Of a stretch of DNA of 52,513 nucleotides, positions 1 to 12,000 are shown in pieces. Both the position numbers and the translations under genes were made by a program. The first letter of the stretch is position 1, and each line of letters opens with the position of its first letter. The DNA lies in NCBI RefSeq assembly GCF_000003605.2, contig NW_003131866.1, positions 228,690-281,202 on the forward strand. The letters run 5' to 3'. The notes beneath the pieces are model-generated. The model was not told the DNA's origin. It made no database searches and was given only the letters and a program-made list of their open reading frames with translations. This DNA is from Saccoglossus kowalevskii (taxonomy: Eukaryota; Hemichordata; Enteropneusta; Harrimaniidae).

Positions 1-82
1 GTTAATGCATGTGTCTTGCCCACAATCCTACTAATAATAGGTGATTGCTGTCATGTTTAATGAATAGTTTGTATTTCAACAG

Positions 83-1194
83 ATCAGTCTCCTGAGGCAC
101 CACCGCCTTATTCATCAGTTGCCCCCACTGCACCTCCAGTGTCGGAAGCAGGTATGTAAGGTCACTTCTCATTGGAAATCTTGCAAATTTGATTAGCTCT
201 TCTGTCATTTAAGATGACATAGCAGAGCTGTTCATGTAGGTGATTGTCTGTCAATTCTGTTTGCCTAGAATTCTACTATTATCCCTTTGAATGCCAGAGG
301 CACCCACGAAATAAACTTTTTAAAAAATTCCCATATTTTTACAAAATGTTTGACCAAGACCCGTTGCCCATGGAATTTTTTTTTCAAATATGTAAAATGT
401 TTTACTAAAATGCTGGTGAAAATTTTAAATTGAATAAAAACCAAAGTTATACTCATTTCAGAAGCGGCTAGTATAATGTGATGGAAAATATCACAATAAT
501 AGTTAGCCAGCTTTCACCTGAATTACAGAAATTTAGGTTGTGTTATTTTACTGCTGTTTTCAGTCTTTGCTTACACATTAATGAGAACTTATATTATTTT
601 TTATCTCAATAAATAACAAAACATGATATACTATATTATTTACCCATAGATGCCAAAGCCAGAGAAGCCATGTCTAATGGTGGTACTGCCTATTACAGCC
701 CTACAAACCCACAGAATGTTTACATGCCACCTGCACCACCACAACAGGTAAGGCATGCACAACTATGGTACATGAAATATCATCCCTGATCTAGTGAATG
801 AAATATTGATATCAAATGTGTGTTTGAACAGTTTGCAAAGAAACACAAATCTTGTGACAGTACTGTTTTCACTATGTAAATGCCTTACACAATATCTTCT
901 TCTCATCTAATATGGCACTTACTGTGGGGGATTGTTAAAATAATGCAGACTAAAAGGTCAATGTTTAAATTAAGGGTTATCCATTAATTCTGACAGCAAC
1001 TGAAACTGCATTACCTCTGACAATGTCCAGTATAATACTGATTAGTATTGTGATTCATATGAGTTGTGTTGTTACAAGTGTGACAGTAAAGCAATGCAAT
1101 AATATGCCATATATTTGTATTTGTTTCCTAGGCGACAGCACCACCACCGCCGTATTCAACAGCTCACAATCCAGAAGACAAGAAAAACCAGTGA
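83..1194 (+). CDS. WBP2: WBP2-like protein, C-terminal exons (5' end off window)
   Basis: Three coding exons are visible at 83-151, 650-747 and 1132-1194 (stop TGA 1192-1194). All have AG acceptors and GT donors and the phases join (phase 2 in, then 1, then 0). The joined tail is proline-rich, with a PPPY in the first exon, AYYSPTNPQNVYMPPAP in the second, and PPPPYSTAHNPEDKKNQ at the end. Vertebrate WBP2 ends in the same pattern: a YYNPGNPHNVYMP-like block, then PPPPY and a final PEDKK-Q. WBP2 is a GRAM-domain adaptor whose PPxY motifs bind WW domains of YAP/TAZ, NEDD4-type ligases and nuclear-receptor partners. At least two PPxY motifs are retained here. The GRAM domain must lie left of the window. 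The gene is convergent with the MXRA7-like gene. WBP2NL is the alternative paralog. Confidence 0.9.
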
Positions 1195-1979
1195 ATTTGT
1201 GGAAAGAGTTTTCATCAGCATTTACAGACACTTTGATGTTCTTTGTCTATCCTGCCATTGCTGGTCTAATAGGATAAACAAATATACAGGACTATGTGCA
1301 AAAAGCGGTCTATGCCATTCATGATTTAATGACAAGTGTTCATGATGGCTCGAACTAATTATTAAATTGTCAATTGTTTAATTTCTATAATTACCACTCC
1401 ACTGCTAGTCTGTTGAATTATTGTCTGTAGAAATTTGGAGTTCAGTTAACCTTGCGTATGGTGCATGATAATTGTAATACGTTTTCTCTGTGGTTGCCAC
1501 CAGTGTCTTTTTTTCTTATCTACAGTTAATTTGCAAAACAAGCTACAAAATATATTATTTAACAATAGATAATACATTGTATATAGCCTAATAGTTGGTT
1601 TGGCTGCTCCTTAACATTGCATTCAGTATTCCAGACAACGAATATGATTTACTCTCGACATGGAAAATTCTTTGAGAAAACTGATTATGTAAATTGTTAT
1701 TGAGTAAATGTACATAATGTATCCATTATAAACAATGTAGACCGGGCTAAAAAACACACCTTTAGGTTTGTTAACATCAAACATTATTTTGATTGTGTTC
1801 TCATTATAAAAACATGGTAAGACGAAGACATAGTAAAAACTGTGCACTAATAATCTTGCAATCCCAATTACCTGCAATCTTTCGTTGAGTTATTTACAGC
1901 ATGGTAGCTGATGGATTTCTCAAATCATAGTTTTAGAACAATTCAACAATCTATGTGTAATGTGCCTCTAGATTGGGAT

Positions 1980-2021
1980 TGTTTTAGTCACAGTCCCTCT
2001 ATAGAGGGACTGTGTTTTAGT
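1980..2021. repeat. Tiny perfect palindrome flanked by 9-bp direct repeats
   Basis: The core 1989-2014 is a perfect inverted repeat (arms CACAGTCCCTCTA and TAGAGGGACTGTG). The 9-mer TGTTTTAGT occurs at 1980-1988 and again at 2013-2021, sharing its first two bases with the palindrome end. This is what a very small foldback insertion with a target-site duplication would look like. A transcribed hairpin in the WBP2 3' flank is the other reading. Confidence 0.5.
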
Positions 2022-2457
2022 GTATATTTTTGTGTGGTGGAGTTGATGTAATTGGTATTGATTGGCTAATATATCAATATTTGCATGTTTTGCTCTTTAT
2101 AACTAGCACTTTTTTTAATGATATTAAAAAAAAAAAACTATTGTACATATTATATTAATTAAAGAGCAAAGTATCTGTATGGAAGTAAAAAAATGCATCT
2201 AATGTAATATACATGCTGTAAAGATATTCAAGCTGCGTCTGTTATTGTGTTTGCTGAAGTATCTGGTAAAATGAAGCATGATTCTAAAGGTGAGAGACTT
2301 GGTGGCATAGGAAACATTCACCATAGTGACCACGTTCCTTCCTTCTCAATACCCCCACATGTTTTTTGGTAGATTCATCCCAAAAGCCATTGATACCTAT
2401 CCTTAGGGACGGAGCTACATGACAGAACGTTCTACATTGCTAAGACGCACACCATTG

Positions 2458-3060
2458 ATGGATGGATTTCGTTCAAACTTGGTTACATATATTAGAAATT
2501 ACAGGTTCCTGATGCACATCATTTATTTTTCAGATCGGATTCAAAATGGCTGTCTGGCGGCCATTTTGTTTTAATGAATGGGCTTCTAGACCCATATCTC
2601 CGACTTGTTTTGACTGATTATATTCAAATTTTAAATATTCATTATACATCATGTCATAGATAAACAGGTATATTGGTTTGAGTATCCTATTCAAAATGGC
2701 TGAATGGTGGTCATTTTTATGCTAAAAAAAATCATCAAATATCTAGCATTTCTGGCATTTATGGATGGATTTCGTTCAAACTTGGTACATACATTAGACA
2801 TTACGGGTCTCTGATGCACGTCTTTTTATTTTTCAGATTGGATTCAAAATAGCTGACTGGCAGCCATTTTGTTTTAATGATTGGGCTTCGAGAGCCATAT
2901 CTCTTAAAAGCTTTGACTGATTATATTCAAATTTTATATGTTCATTATACATCATGTTATATATATACATGTATTCAAAATGGCTGATTTTGAATGCTGT
3001 TCCAGAGCAATATCTCTCAATATGAACAAATATTTGTTTGACGATCAGATACAAATGTCA
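2458..3060. repeat. Two tandem monomers of a B-like interspersed repeat
   Basis: Two diverged copies of a roughly 300-bp unit start at 2458 and 2761. Each begins ATGGATGGATTTCGTTCAAAC and contains a TCAAAATGGC...GGCCATTTTG-type palindrome near 2545-2573 and 2848-2875. The same motifs recur in the cores of the B elements at 6481, 16765 and 31251. No element termini are recognisable, so this is an old internal fragment. Confidence 0.65.
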
Positions 3061-6047
3061 ATAATTTTATTGTTAAAAAAAAATAATATTCCTGACATGG
3101 TTATATTCCAGCTATATTACTATAAACAAAACTATATATCTTAAATTTTATAACTAACTGGGACTGTGCCATGCATGGCTTGTTTAGCTCTAGATGTTTG
3201 TGGGTTTAAAACGACTTGGCCCACGGCACTCGTCACTGGCTAAAAGATTGTAAGAGTACAAAAAATGGCATTGGAGAGTAAAGTTTTGATTTAAAATCTC
3301 TCAGTTGAGTCTCAGTTCACAGTTGCATCAAGTCCCACATGGGCACCAGTGTTAGGATATAGATCCTAGTACTTGTAAAGTAAGCTATTTCGCCAGATTA
3401 CCAGTCTGAGAGTTTAGTGGCACATCTGGAATGCTGCTTATTTCTGAATTGGAGCAAATTTGGATGGTTATGCCCATTGATTTCATTCAATACTCTAATA
3501 TCGAATGATAGTAAGGTAAGTATGAGTTTAAAATTATCCTCAGGAGAAATTGAAGATTTGGAGTAATTTGACTAAATTTTTCATGTACACAATAAAGAGC
3601 ACTGAATGTAGAAAACACACAAAATAAATTTTAATCAAAAATATTATATGAACATGGGTCTTCTCAATATAAACCAGAAAACAATAAAAATGCCACTTGA
3701 GAAGATAAAGTGTATTTTCCTTGGTATTAGGTAAATAATTTTTTTTTGAAGATGTATAAGGTCAGAATGACATCAAAGTAGGTTCAATACTTGGCTGTAA
3801 CAATAATTACAACTAAAAACACTCAGAATTTGCATTGATGTGAAGGGGGCACTTCATTATGGTGTCTGCAAAAAACCTTGTATCTGGTTAGAGTTAATAT
3901 TGCTAAAGAGCCCTCGTATGACCATAACTGCATTATCCATTCTCGCATACTAAACACAACAGATACATTTTATAAATATTTAATATTAATACAAACCATT
4001 TACAACAAAATACAACATTTACAAAGTTTGAAAATTTAAGTATCCATTATTAATAGATCTGCATTTATTAAAAAAAACAATAAGTGTTGCAGCCGACTTT
4101 TAGAAAGGTCATACACTTTCTATCATCTCTTTAAGCTACACTGATATATAGCATGCAGAAGGGAATACAAACCCAAAACTATCGAACCAAATTTTCTCAT
4201 TTCATCAATTGGCAATGTGTTAAATTCAATTAAATTTAATGTCAACACCATCCTTTCTCAGTATAAATTGCCACACATTATTGCATGTAATGTGATCTTG
4301 GCAGAGAGTGCAGTACAAATTACAGTCTCTTGTTTGAATTTGAATCTATATTCATGAAAATTCATAGATAAACAACCTCTAAGGTATACAAAAGAAGATG
4401 CTTGTTTTGTTTTTAAATACTGAAGTTGCTGGAGAGTCTAGAAAAGCTAGAACTGTCTCGCCTCTCATGTCAATGAAACATCAAGCTCTGTCTGCAAATA
4501 AAACACATCCACTTACTGGAGACAAAACTGTAGACATACTTAATAAATGCTTCCCAAGAAACAAGCAATTGACCAGGTCCAGTTGTCACCTATCAATACA
4601 ATACAAGTAGTCACCAAAGTGCTTTGTACAAATCTTTGGTAATATTAAAATGTAAAAATTAAACTACCGATAAGTGAAATATTATTGTGAATGAAAAAAA
4701 GGATCTTTACCAGCAGTGTAGCAATAATGATATCAGCTTACCATTACAAATCGTTGCATTTGAATTATCAATATTGGTTGGGTTGCTTTTTGATTCAAAG
4801 TAACAGTTAATTATAAACATTAATGTACACACACAATATAAAATGGTAAAATATTAAAACTAAAAACACAAATTTAAATATCAGTAGTCACTATCAATAA
4901 ATGATTATTAATAATATATGCTTGCACTAAGGTACTATTATGTTCAATGTACGTTCCTCGTTTAAACAAAATTTGTCTATGCATTCAGTTTTAGAATAGC
5001 AGAACCAGGATTTAGATGATTTCTTAGCTTTAGAATTTGGCCATTTGAATTGGATCACAAGTGCATGTGCATATGTATGCCAAGATGAATGATATTATGT
5101 GTCATCAGTCAAGACTTGTCAACTTTATTGCATCTTTAGAAATTCTATCCGTATATAGCAATAATAAACAAAAAAAAAACTAAATAACAATGAAATAAAA
5201 TTATTAGATATGAGTCAAGAAATACATTCAGTTAACCAAACTTGCTACCAGTCGATTTTGAATCCGATCTGCAAAATGAAGTACATCAAGGTCCCATAAT
5301 GTTGAATGCATGTTTGAATGATATATGAGAAAATTATATACAGGGTACCCACTTAACATTTCAATTTTCTCTAGAATTGTAAAAAATCTTAATTCACTGT
5401 AGTTTAATTGTTTTTGAAAGAAAACACATTAACAGGATAGAAATTGTTTTCTTGTTTTTTCTTCTTAAATTAATAAATTTTTTAATCATTTGAAGTGCTG
5501 TTTCAAAATAATAAATGGAGATGGCATGTGTGAAAGTTACAGCAACAGTCTCTGAACGTGGGAAAAACACATACTGTATTTGCTCTACCGGTATTAGTAA
5601 CATGTGTGCTTACATAAAGAATGTTCATGTATTTAAGATCAAAACAAGTAATATTTAATTTATCTTGTGTAAAATAAATGCAATACTTGGTTTTTTTTTT
5701 CCTTTATTGGAGATGCACTTTTGATAGAGCAAATATAGTATATGCAGCTTGCAACACAGAAAATCATAGACAACATCAGAAAATAAAAACATGAGAGAGA
5801 ATAATAAAAATTCTCTCAACTCTATGCATACACATAACATTTCATTTACTGTGTGGAACAAGAGTAAAGCACCTTGTGCATTTCCACAAAAATATTTCTC
5901 AGGCTTTTGCAAAGTTTACCTTGAAAAATAACTGACATTACAGATTAAAAAAAATAGCAACTACCCCCCGGTAGTTGTATCATAAAGTCATGTACAAATA
6001 GTTGTTGGAATGGGTGAGGTATAAGAAAATCTGGTGCAGAAGTGGCT

Positions 6048-9000
6048 TTATGCATAAAGTTTAAACTGCTCATTGACTTCAGTCACCGAGTCAACACCAA
6101 ACTTATCTTCACTTTCTTTCATCAAGGAATAAATTGCTGCCAGTTGACGACGTTGAGTTCTGTGGTTAAAACAAATAGCAAAGGTCATTGAATCACAATA
6201 TTACCGGCATCGAATTGTATCCAAGATACATGTACTGTTGACCAACTTAAACTTTGGAACTCTGAGGACACACAATTTCAAAGTCAAAATTGTCATAAAG
6301 ATACCATACTACCTAACAAAGTTGAGAAAGAAATATCTGGTCGGCATATTGGATATACTAAACAAAATATTTAATTCTTTGTACTTGTATACATATGTAT
6401 ATATCATCTGTGCGACACTTAACTTCAAAACTTCAGAAAAATAGTAACTCGGAAATTAGGAATTGATGCAACTATAGACAAACAAGTCATTGAAAATGAC
6501 ACAGTTCCCATTAAATTTTTGAAAGTTCTCTTTGTGCTCGTCATATTAAAGCGGAGGGGTTGTCGCGAGCGTGTCCTTGAAACTTGAGTTCCGTGTAGTA
6601 GTAATATGGCCAAAAATAAAAACAGCCGTTATTCGGCCATCTTTGATCTGATTATGAAACACACTGATATGTATGATGTATGTGCCAAATACAAATGAAA
6701 ATGGTACATAAATTGTGGCAATATAGTAGTGAGGCCAAAAAGTCAGATGGCTGTCAATCGGCCATCCTTGACCAGATTTTGAAACAAATTGTCATGGACA
6801 TGCATCCTAACATGTATAAAGTACATGTATGTGCCAAATTTGAATGAAAACTGACAGAGCACGTCCAAGATACCGCATAAAAAAAACAAAAACAAGATGC
6901 CTGCCAGACAACCATCTTTGATCCAATTGCGAAATAAATTGTCATGGACATGTATCCTAACATGTATAATCTATGCACCAAGTTTGAATGACAACTGACA
7001 AAGCATATCCAAAATACAACATTTGCAAAAAACAAGATGGCTGCCAGTCAGCCATTTTGAATCGAATCGCTAAACCACTGCATGTACACTGCACTGCACA
7101 TGCAAAGAATGAACGAAATCGGTCCAAGGGATTGTGAGATATGACTCCGGACGAAGGCACCGACGCACAGACAGACGGACGGAGATCGAATTATAAGTCC
7201 CCGTTTTCGGACTTTGTCCGAACAGGGACTAATAAATAAGCTTTACTTACTCTCTTTCTTCTTCAATCTGATTAGGGGTCATTTTTTTCTCAATCTGTTT
7301 TGTAATATATTTAGCTCTTGCTTGTTTCACTTTGCCCTGTATATGTTCAGTATATCCAACAGGATCAGAAATGGCAGGATGTTCAGCTTGTATTAAGGGG
7401 TGGATGTCAGATGAATCAACAATTCCATCATCGTTGTCTCCTTTTCCAGTTTTCATAGTTTCTTCTCCCTTCTCATCAACAACCTCTTTTTCTTCAGTAC
7501 TCTGAAATATAATGATAAACAGCTACCTAAGTAAAATTATATTTGTATATGGTTCTGTATTTTATGTAAGATCATCATGGACGATGAATTGTCCATACTG
7601 CCCGTAACAGGATATGAATGATACAGTTTCACAGATTGTGTGCGTTTAAGTGTTGAAAATATTCTGCTGTCACATCACACATATTGAAATTTCTGAAATG
7701 TGCATCATCACAGCATGGTGTCACAAATAGGTGCAGAGATTGCGTCATACAAGGACAAGAATTATTGGGATACTGTAAAGGGGGTAATTATTCACTGGGT
7801 TTTAATTTAGCTTATTTCGCTGACTGGAAAAATGCGCTAAATTAAAACACAGTGAATATGTAAAATTTAGCATAGAACACATTATCTAAATGACGAAACC
7901 GTGAATTTAAAACCCACTGAATATGTCTAAAATGGTAAATCAGTGAAATTTAAACCCAGTGAAAATTAGTCATTTTACAGTAACACAGACAAATAGATAA
8001 ATAGAATCACATTGATGAGTTCATCCACATGAAATGGATGGAGGTATGTAAATGTTCCAAATTAGAAGCACAAACAACTACTAAAAAATGTCTAGTGTTT
8101 GAGAAATGCCCCAACAACTTTGTTATTTTGTGACAGTAAAATAATGACCATACAGAGATAAATTGAATACATTTTCTGCTCATGTTTATGTCTGGGGCAC
8201 GAGGAGATGATGAATTTTTGGGGGTTTGGTTGCCATATTTGATACAAGAGGTACAAATTACCACAATTTTGGGTATTTGTTTTTCATGAGTGCTTCAACT
8301 TATCAACTTGACATTCTGTATAAAACATGTATGGCCAAAGTTTCATCTTGGATGAGAAAATGTATGTGCAAAACAAGGTACACACCAACTTCAGACACTT
8401 TAATACAGTAATTAATCAAGACATTGAAATTGCATTGTCATCAATGGAAGCTTGAGATATATATATAAAAAGGTAAAGGGAGCATAGAGCTCTATTTATG
8501 TTAAGGCAAACACGTACAGTTATATATGCTTTCAATTTGTTACCGATAAGGTAATTTGACAAATGCTCACAAACACACACCACACATGTCTGTTAAATAT
8601 GCATAAAGTATGTATATATATATTAATAAATAATTATGTTGAATTATGAGATAAATAAACGATGAGGATTTTTCAAATTAATAAAATGTGGATGTAAGAA
8701 TGTATTGATTTATTTTCAAATACCAGTTACACATATGCAAATTATAGTTATATGTTACTGACCAGTCAGTATGATGTGTATGTGGTTGAATAATCATGTG
8801 TTCAACAATACATGAGGATTCTCATTATATTCTAACTGCAGGGTATATCAATTCACCTACAGTGTAACAATACAGATACCAAAATTTGCACTGCAGTCTC
8901 CTTGACTGGTGTACAATGAATGATTTAGCTACTGAGCTATTCTCCCTAGGTATTCTCATAAACCAAATTAAAATGTTCGTTAACATGCTTGTTAACAAAA

Positions 9001-12000
9001 ATACTGTTTCACTGAAAACGTGTCAAAGGTCATGAGACATGAGCAGTGTTTGGGGGAAATTTTGTCCATTTTCAGGCAGTCATTTTATTAAAACACAGCA
9101 GAGCAAGTAATGTTTTTTTCCTAGAACACAGAACTAAATTATGACAGAATGAATATTGATGCTTAATCACTGTTACCAGTGAATATTAAATCAGCCCTTC
9201 TGTATATGACAAAACATACACCTTATTTAGGTCACAGTTGTGTAACGGTTATGCTATTTTACTTTATATCCTTGTTGAACCCAATTGAAACATATCATAG
9301 GAAATTAATTGAAAAAAAAAACACCAATCTTTTGAACATATTCTGTTCTCAGAATGACCCAAAAAAGGGAACATTCAAGTTTATTATAGATAAATTCTAG
9401 ATTTGTTTAATATCAGTTTCATATTTTTGTGTTCATCGATTTTATGTTCTAGTGATAAATGAGTGTCAATCAAAAATTCTTCTATATTTAACTGGATGAT
9501 ATTTGATTTGGTGTATGTATACGAAAATTAATAAATTAAGCAATAAATTATTCATGTATTTCACGCAAGGGTATCATAAATAGGAACTAAGTAGATTGAA
9601 TATAGAAATTTTAATGTAATCAGGACTCTGCACTCAAATTAATTTCTATCCAGCAAATAATGTTCACGAAACCAAAAAAAACAAAAACATGACTAGTTAT
9701 GCATACTACAATTCAGAGATTAATGTTGTACTATGATATAATTAAATTATTTTAATATTTTATGTAATTAAAATTGTTAATGATCCTTTTAAACCTTTTG
9801 AAGATATAGAAGGAACATGGCAGTTTGATAAAAAAATGTATGGCAAACACAATTACCAGTGATACTACCATGACAACAAAAGACTGAATCAGTAGGAAGC
9901 CAAATGAATAGAGTTATGATGAGAAACCATGGTGAAAAATTAATGAAACAAAAACTAAATAGGTCCCATCTTTTTTTTTTATTTTAAAAATTTATTCTCA
10001 TTAACAAAAACAATCTTTATTTTGTTTTGTTTTCTATTCAAAAAGTCAGGCATATAACATCTAAATAATAACCATAAAATAATAACATAATAATATGTTT
10101 TGTCATTATTCCTATTTTGAATGAAAACTTGAAATAAACAAAATGTCCAAAACTGCATTAAAAAGTAACAATATTGTTTACTGGGATAATACCATCATCA
10201 TCATACCACTCATGAGTGTGAATCAGACACATTGAATTAACGTTGAAAAAACAAAACAAAACAGTACTTTATGACAGACCCATATATGGTCATTATGTGT
10301 GACCTTCTTGCCAGCATTTCTTATAATTTAATTGATGCACCATAGCAACATTAACCAGACTAACACCTAATTATTAAAACATAGTGTAACTATCACAACC
10401 TTGCCCATTGAGAATCTATGAAAATCAAATTGACCAATATCTCGCATAACACATTGGTGATAATCTGACACTGATATAAATTAAATAAATGAAGAGGAAT
10501 ATATTAATATTTGAATGATGACATTTTGTACATTTAATACTACATGTACTATATTAATCTCAAGGTCCCTTATAGAACAATACAACACGAATTGCATAAA
10601 ATCACCAAATGTACAGCAAAATATCTAAGCAACATTTTGGCGAAAAAAAAAAGGACAGAATTCTTGCTGGGAAAAAAATAACAACTCATCTTCTGGTGGA
10701 AAAAACAATTTAAACTACATCTGCAGTTACTTCATTATCTAAGTTACAGATTTACAGTATAATCCTGACATCTGGTTTTCTGACCAGCAGTGTCTTCATT
10801 TCTGGATTTATTTCTATGTCAAAACAAATGTGTTATTGTAGCTAAATTTTCACTGAAATCTTAAAAATCACACAAGCTAGTCACACTAAAATTGAACTGG
10901 ATTGTTACATATATTTTCTAGTGATTGATAAGATTTACAAGTTTGAAAATGATCAAATAAAAATTGATTGTAACCAAAGGAGAAGACAATTCTAAGTTAC
11001 ATGTTCATGAATACCTTTAAAAAACCAAGCTAATCATACCATAATTAAACTTGGGCAAGATTTCATACTGATTAATATGATAACCAAGTCTGAAGATGAT
11101 TTGATACGAATTGTACAAATTGTTGTAATAAATAAAAAACAAAGTTATTGACAATGAGACAGATATTTTCCCCCTCATATACCTTTTTCTTCGCATTAAC
11201 ATTAAGGGAAAGCCAATCTGATTAAAATCTGATGTAGTGTACAGGCTTTAATTATTTTGGCTATAAACTTATTTTAATTTTATTTTTTATTACTTTTGTT
11301 ATTAATGCCCTTTTATTTCATTATTTTACTTTGATTTTGATTTTGTAATTTTTTTTTATTCCGCCCTACCTACGAGACCCACTATCGCCGATTTTAGTCA
11401 ACGAATCACAGACCTCGTTCTATAGCGCACATGATGACGTCACCGGGCAGAGTCAGGTGGCAAACACACATAAAATGGCGGATTATACCGACGTAAGCGA
11501 TCGTGAATAACACGGCTTTTCGGTAAGTTTATCATTGTCAAATGCAACGAAAGTCATTTTTATGTTAATATTGTGGCTCGAATGGTTCGACTATAGATCG
11601 TTATTTCGCATAGTTATTCTGGGAGTGACGATTTTGTTTCCACCGGTTCGACCGAACACCAGTGTCTTTTTCCAGTCGCCTGCCCTGGAGACAGGTGATG
11701 TTTTGTTGACGGTTGGGCCAAAATCGTCTACGGTATTGAAGCTGTAAATATTCATCAAATTGTATCAACATTTTGTACATTATACAATAACTCTTTATTA
11801 AAGTAATTGAGCTGATTTGGACTGGAATAAGATATTTTTTATTTGGAACACATCGCAATTGATTAGGAAATATTTGTTTGCTCCAATTTCTGCATCGATG
11901 CCGTGGGCCGGTGACCGTTATACAATTTAAAATCAGTTTGCATTGTTTACTATAGCTGTTTACAGTGTTTTAATCATTACGATTTACTTATTTTTTTGCT

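Larger units (their letters stand above)
1195..6047. other. Intergenic and UTR DNA between WBP2 and MXRA7 stop codons
   Basis: This 4.85 kb stretch holds the 3' UTRs of two convergent genes plus repeats. I see a 24-26 bp palindrome with flanking direct repeats (1980-2021), two monomers of a family-B-like interspersed repeat (2458-3060), and a short hairpin at 5958-5977 (arms CAACTACC and GGTAGTTG). I see no conserved coding sequence. The open frame at 4398-4610 has low-complexity composition and no recognisable domain. How far each 3' UTR extends cannot be decided from sequence alone. Confidence 0.6.

Noticed and set aside
4398-4610. 70-codon plus-strand frame
   Set aside because: No domain, no splice partners, and located in the probable MXRA7 3' UTR region on the opposite strand.
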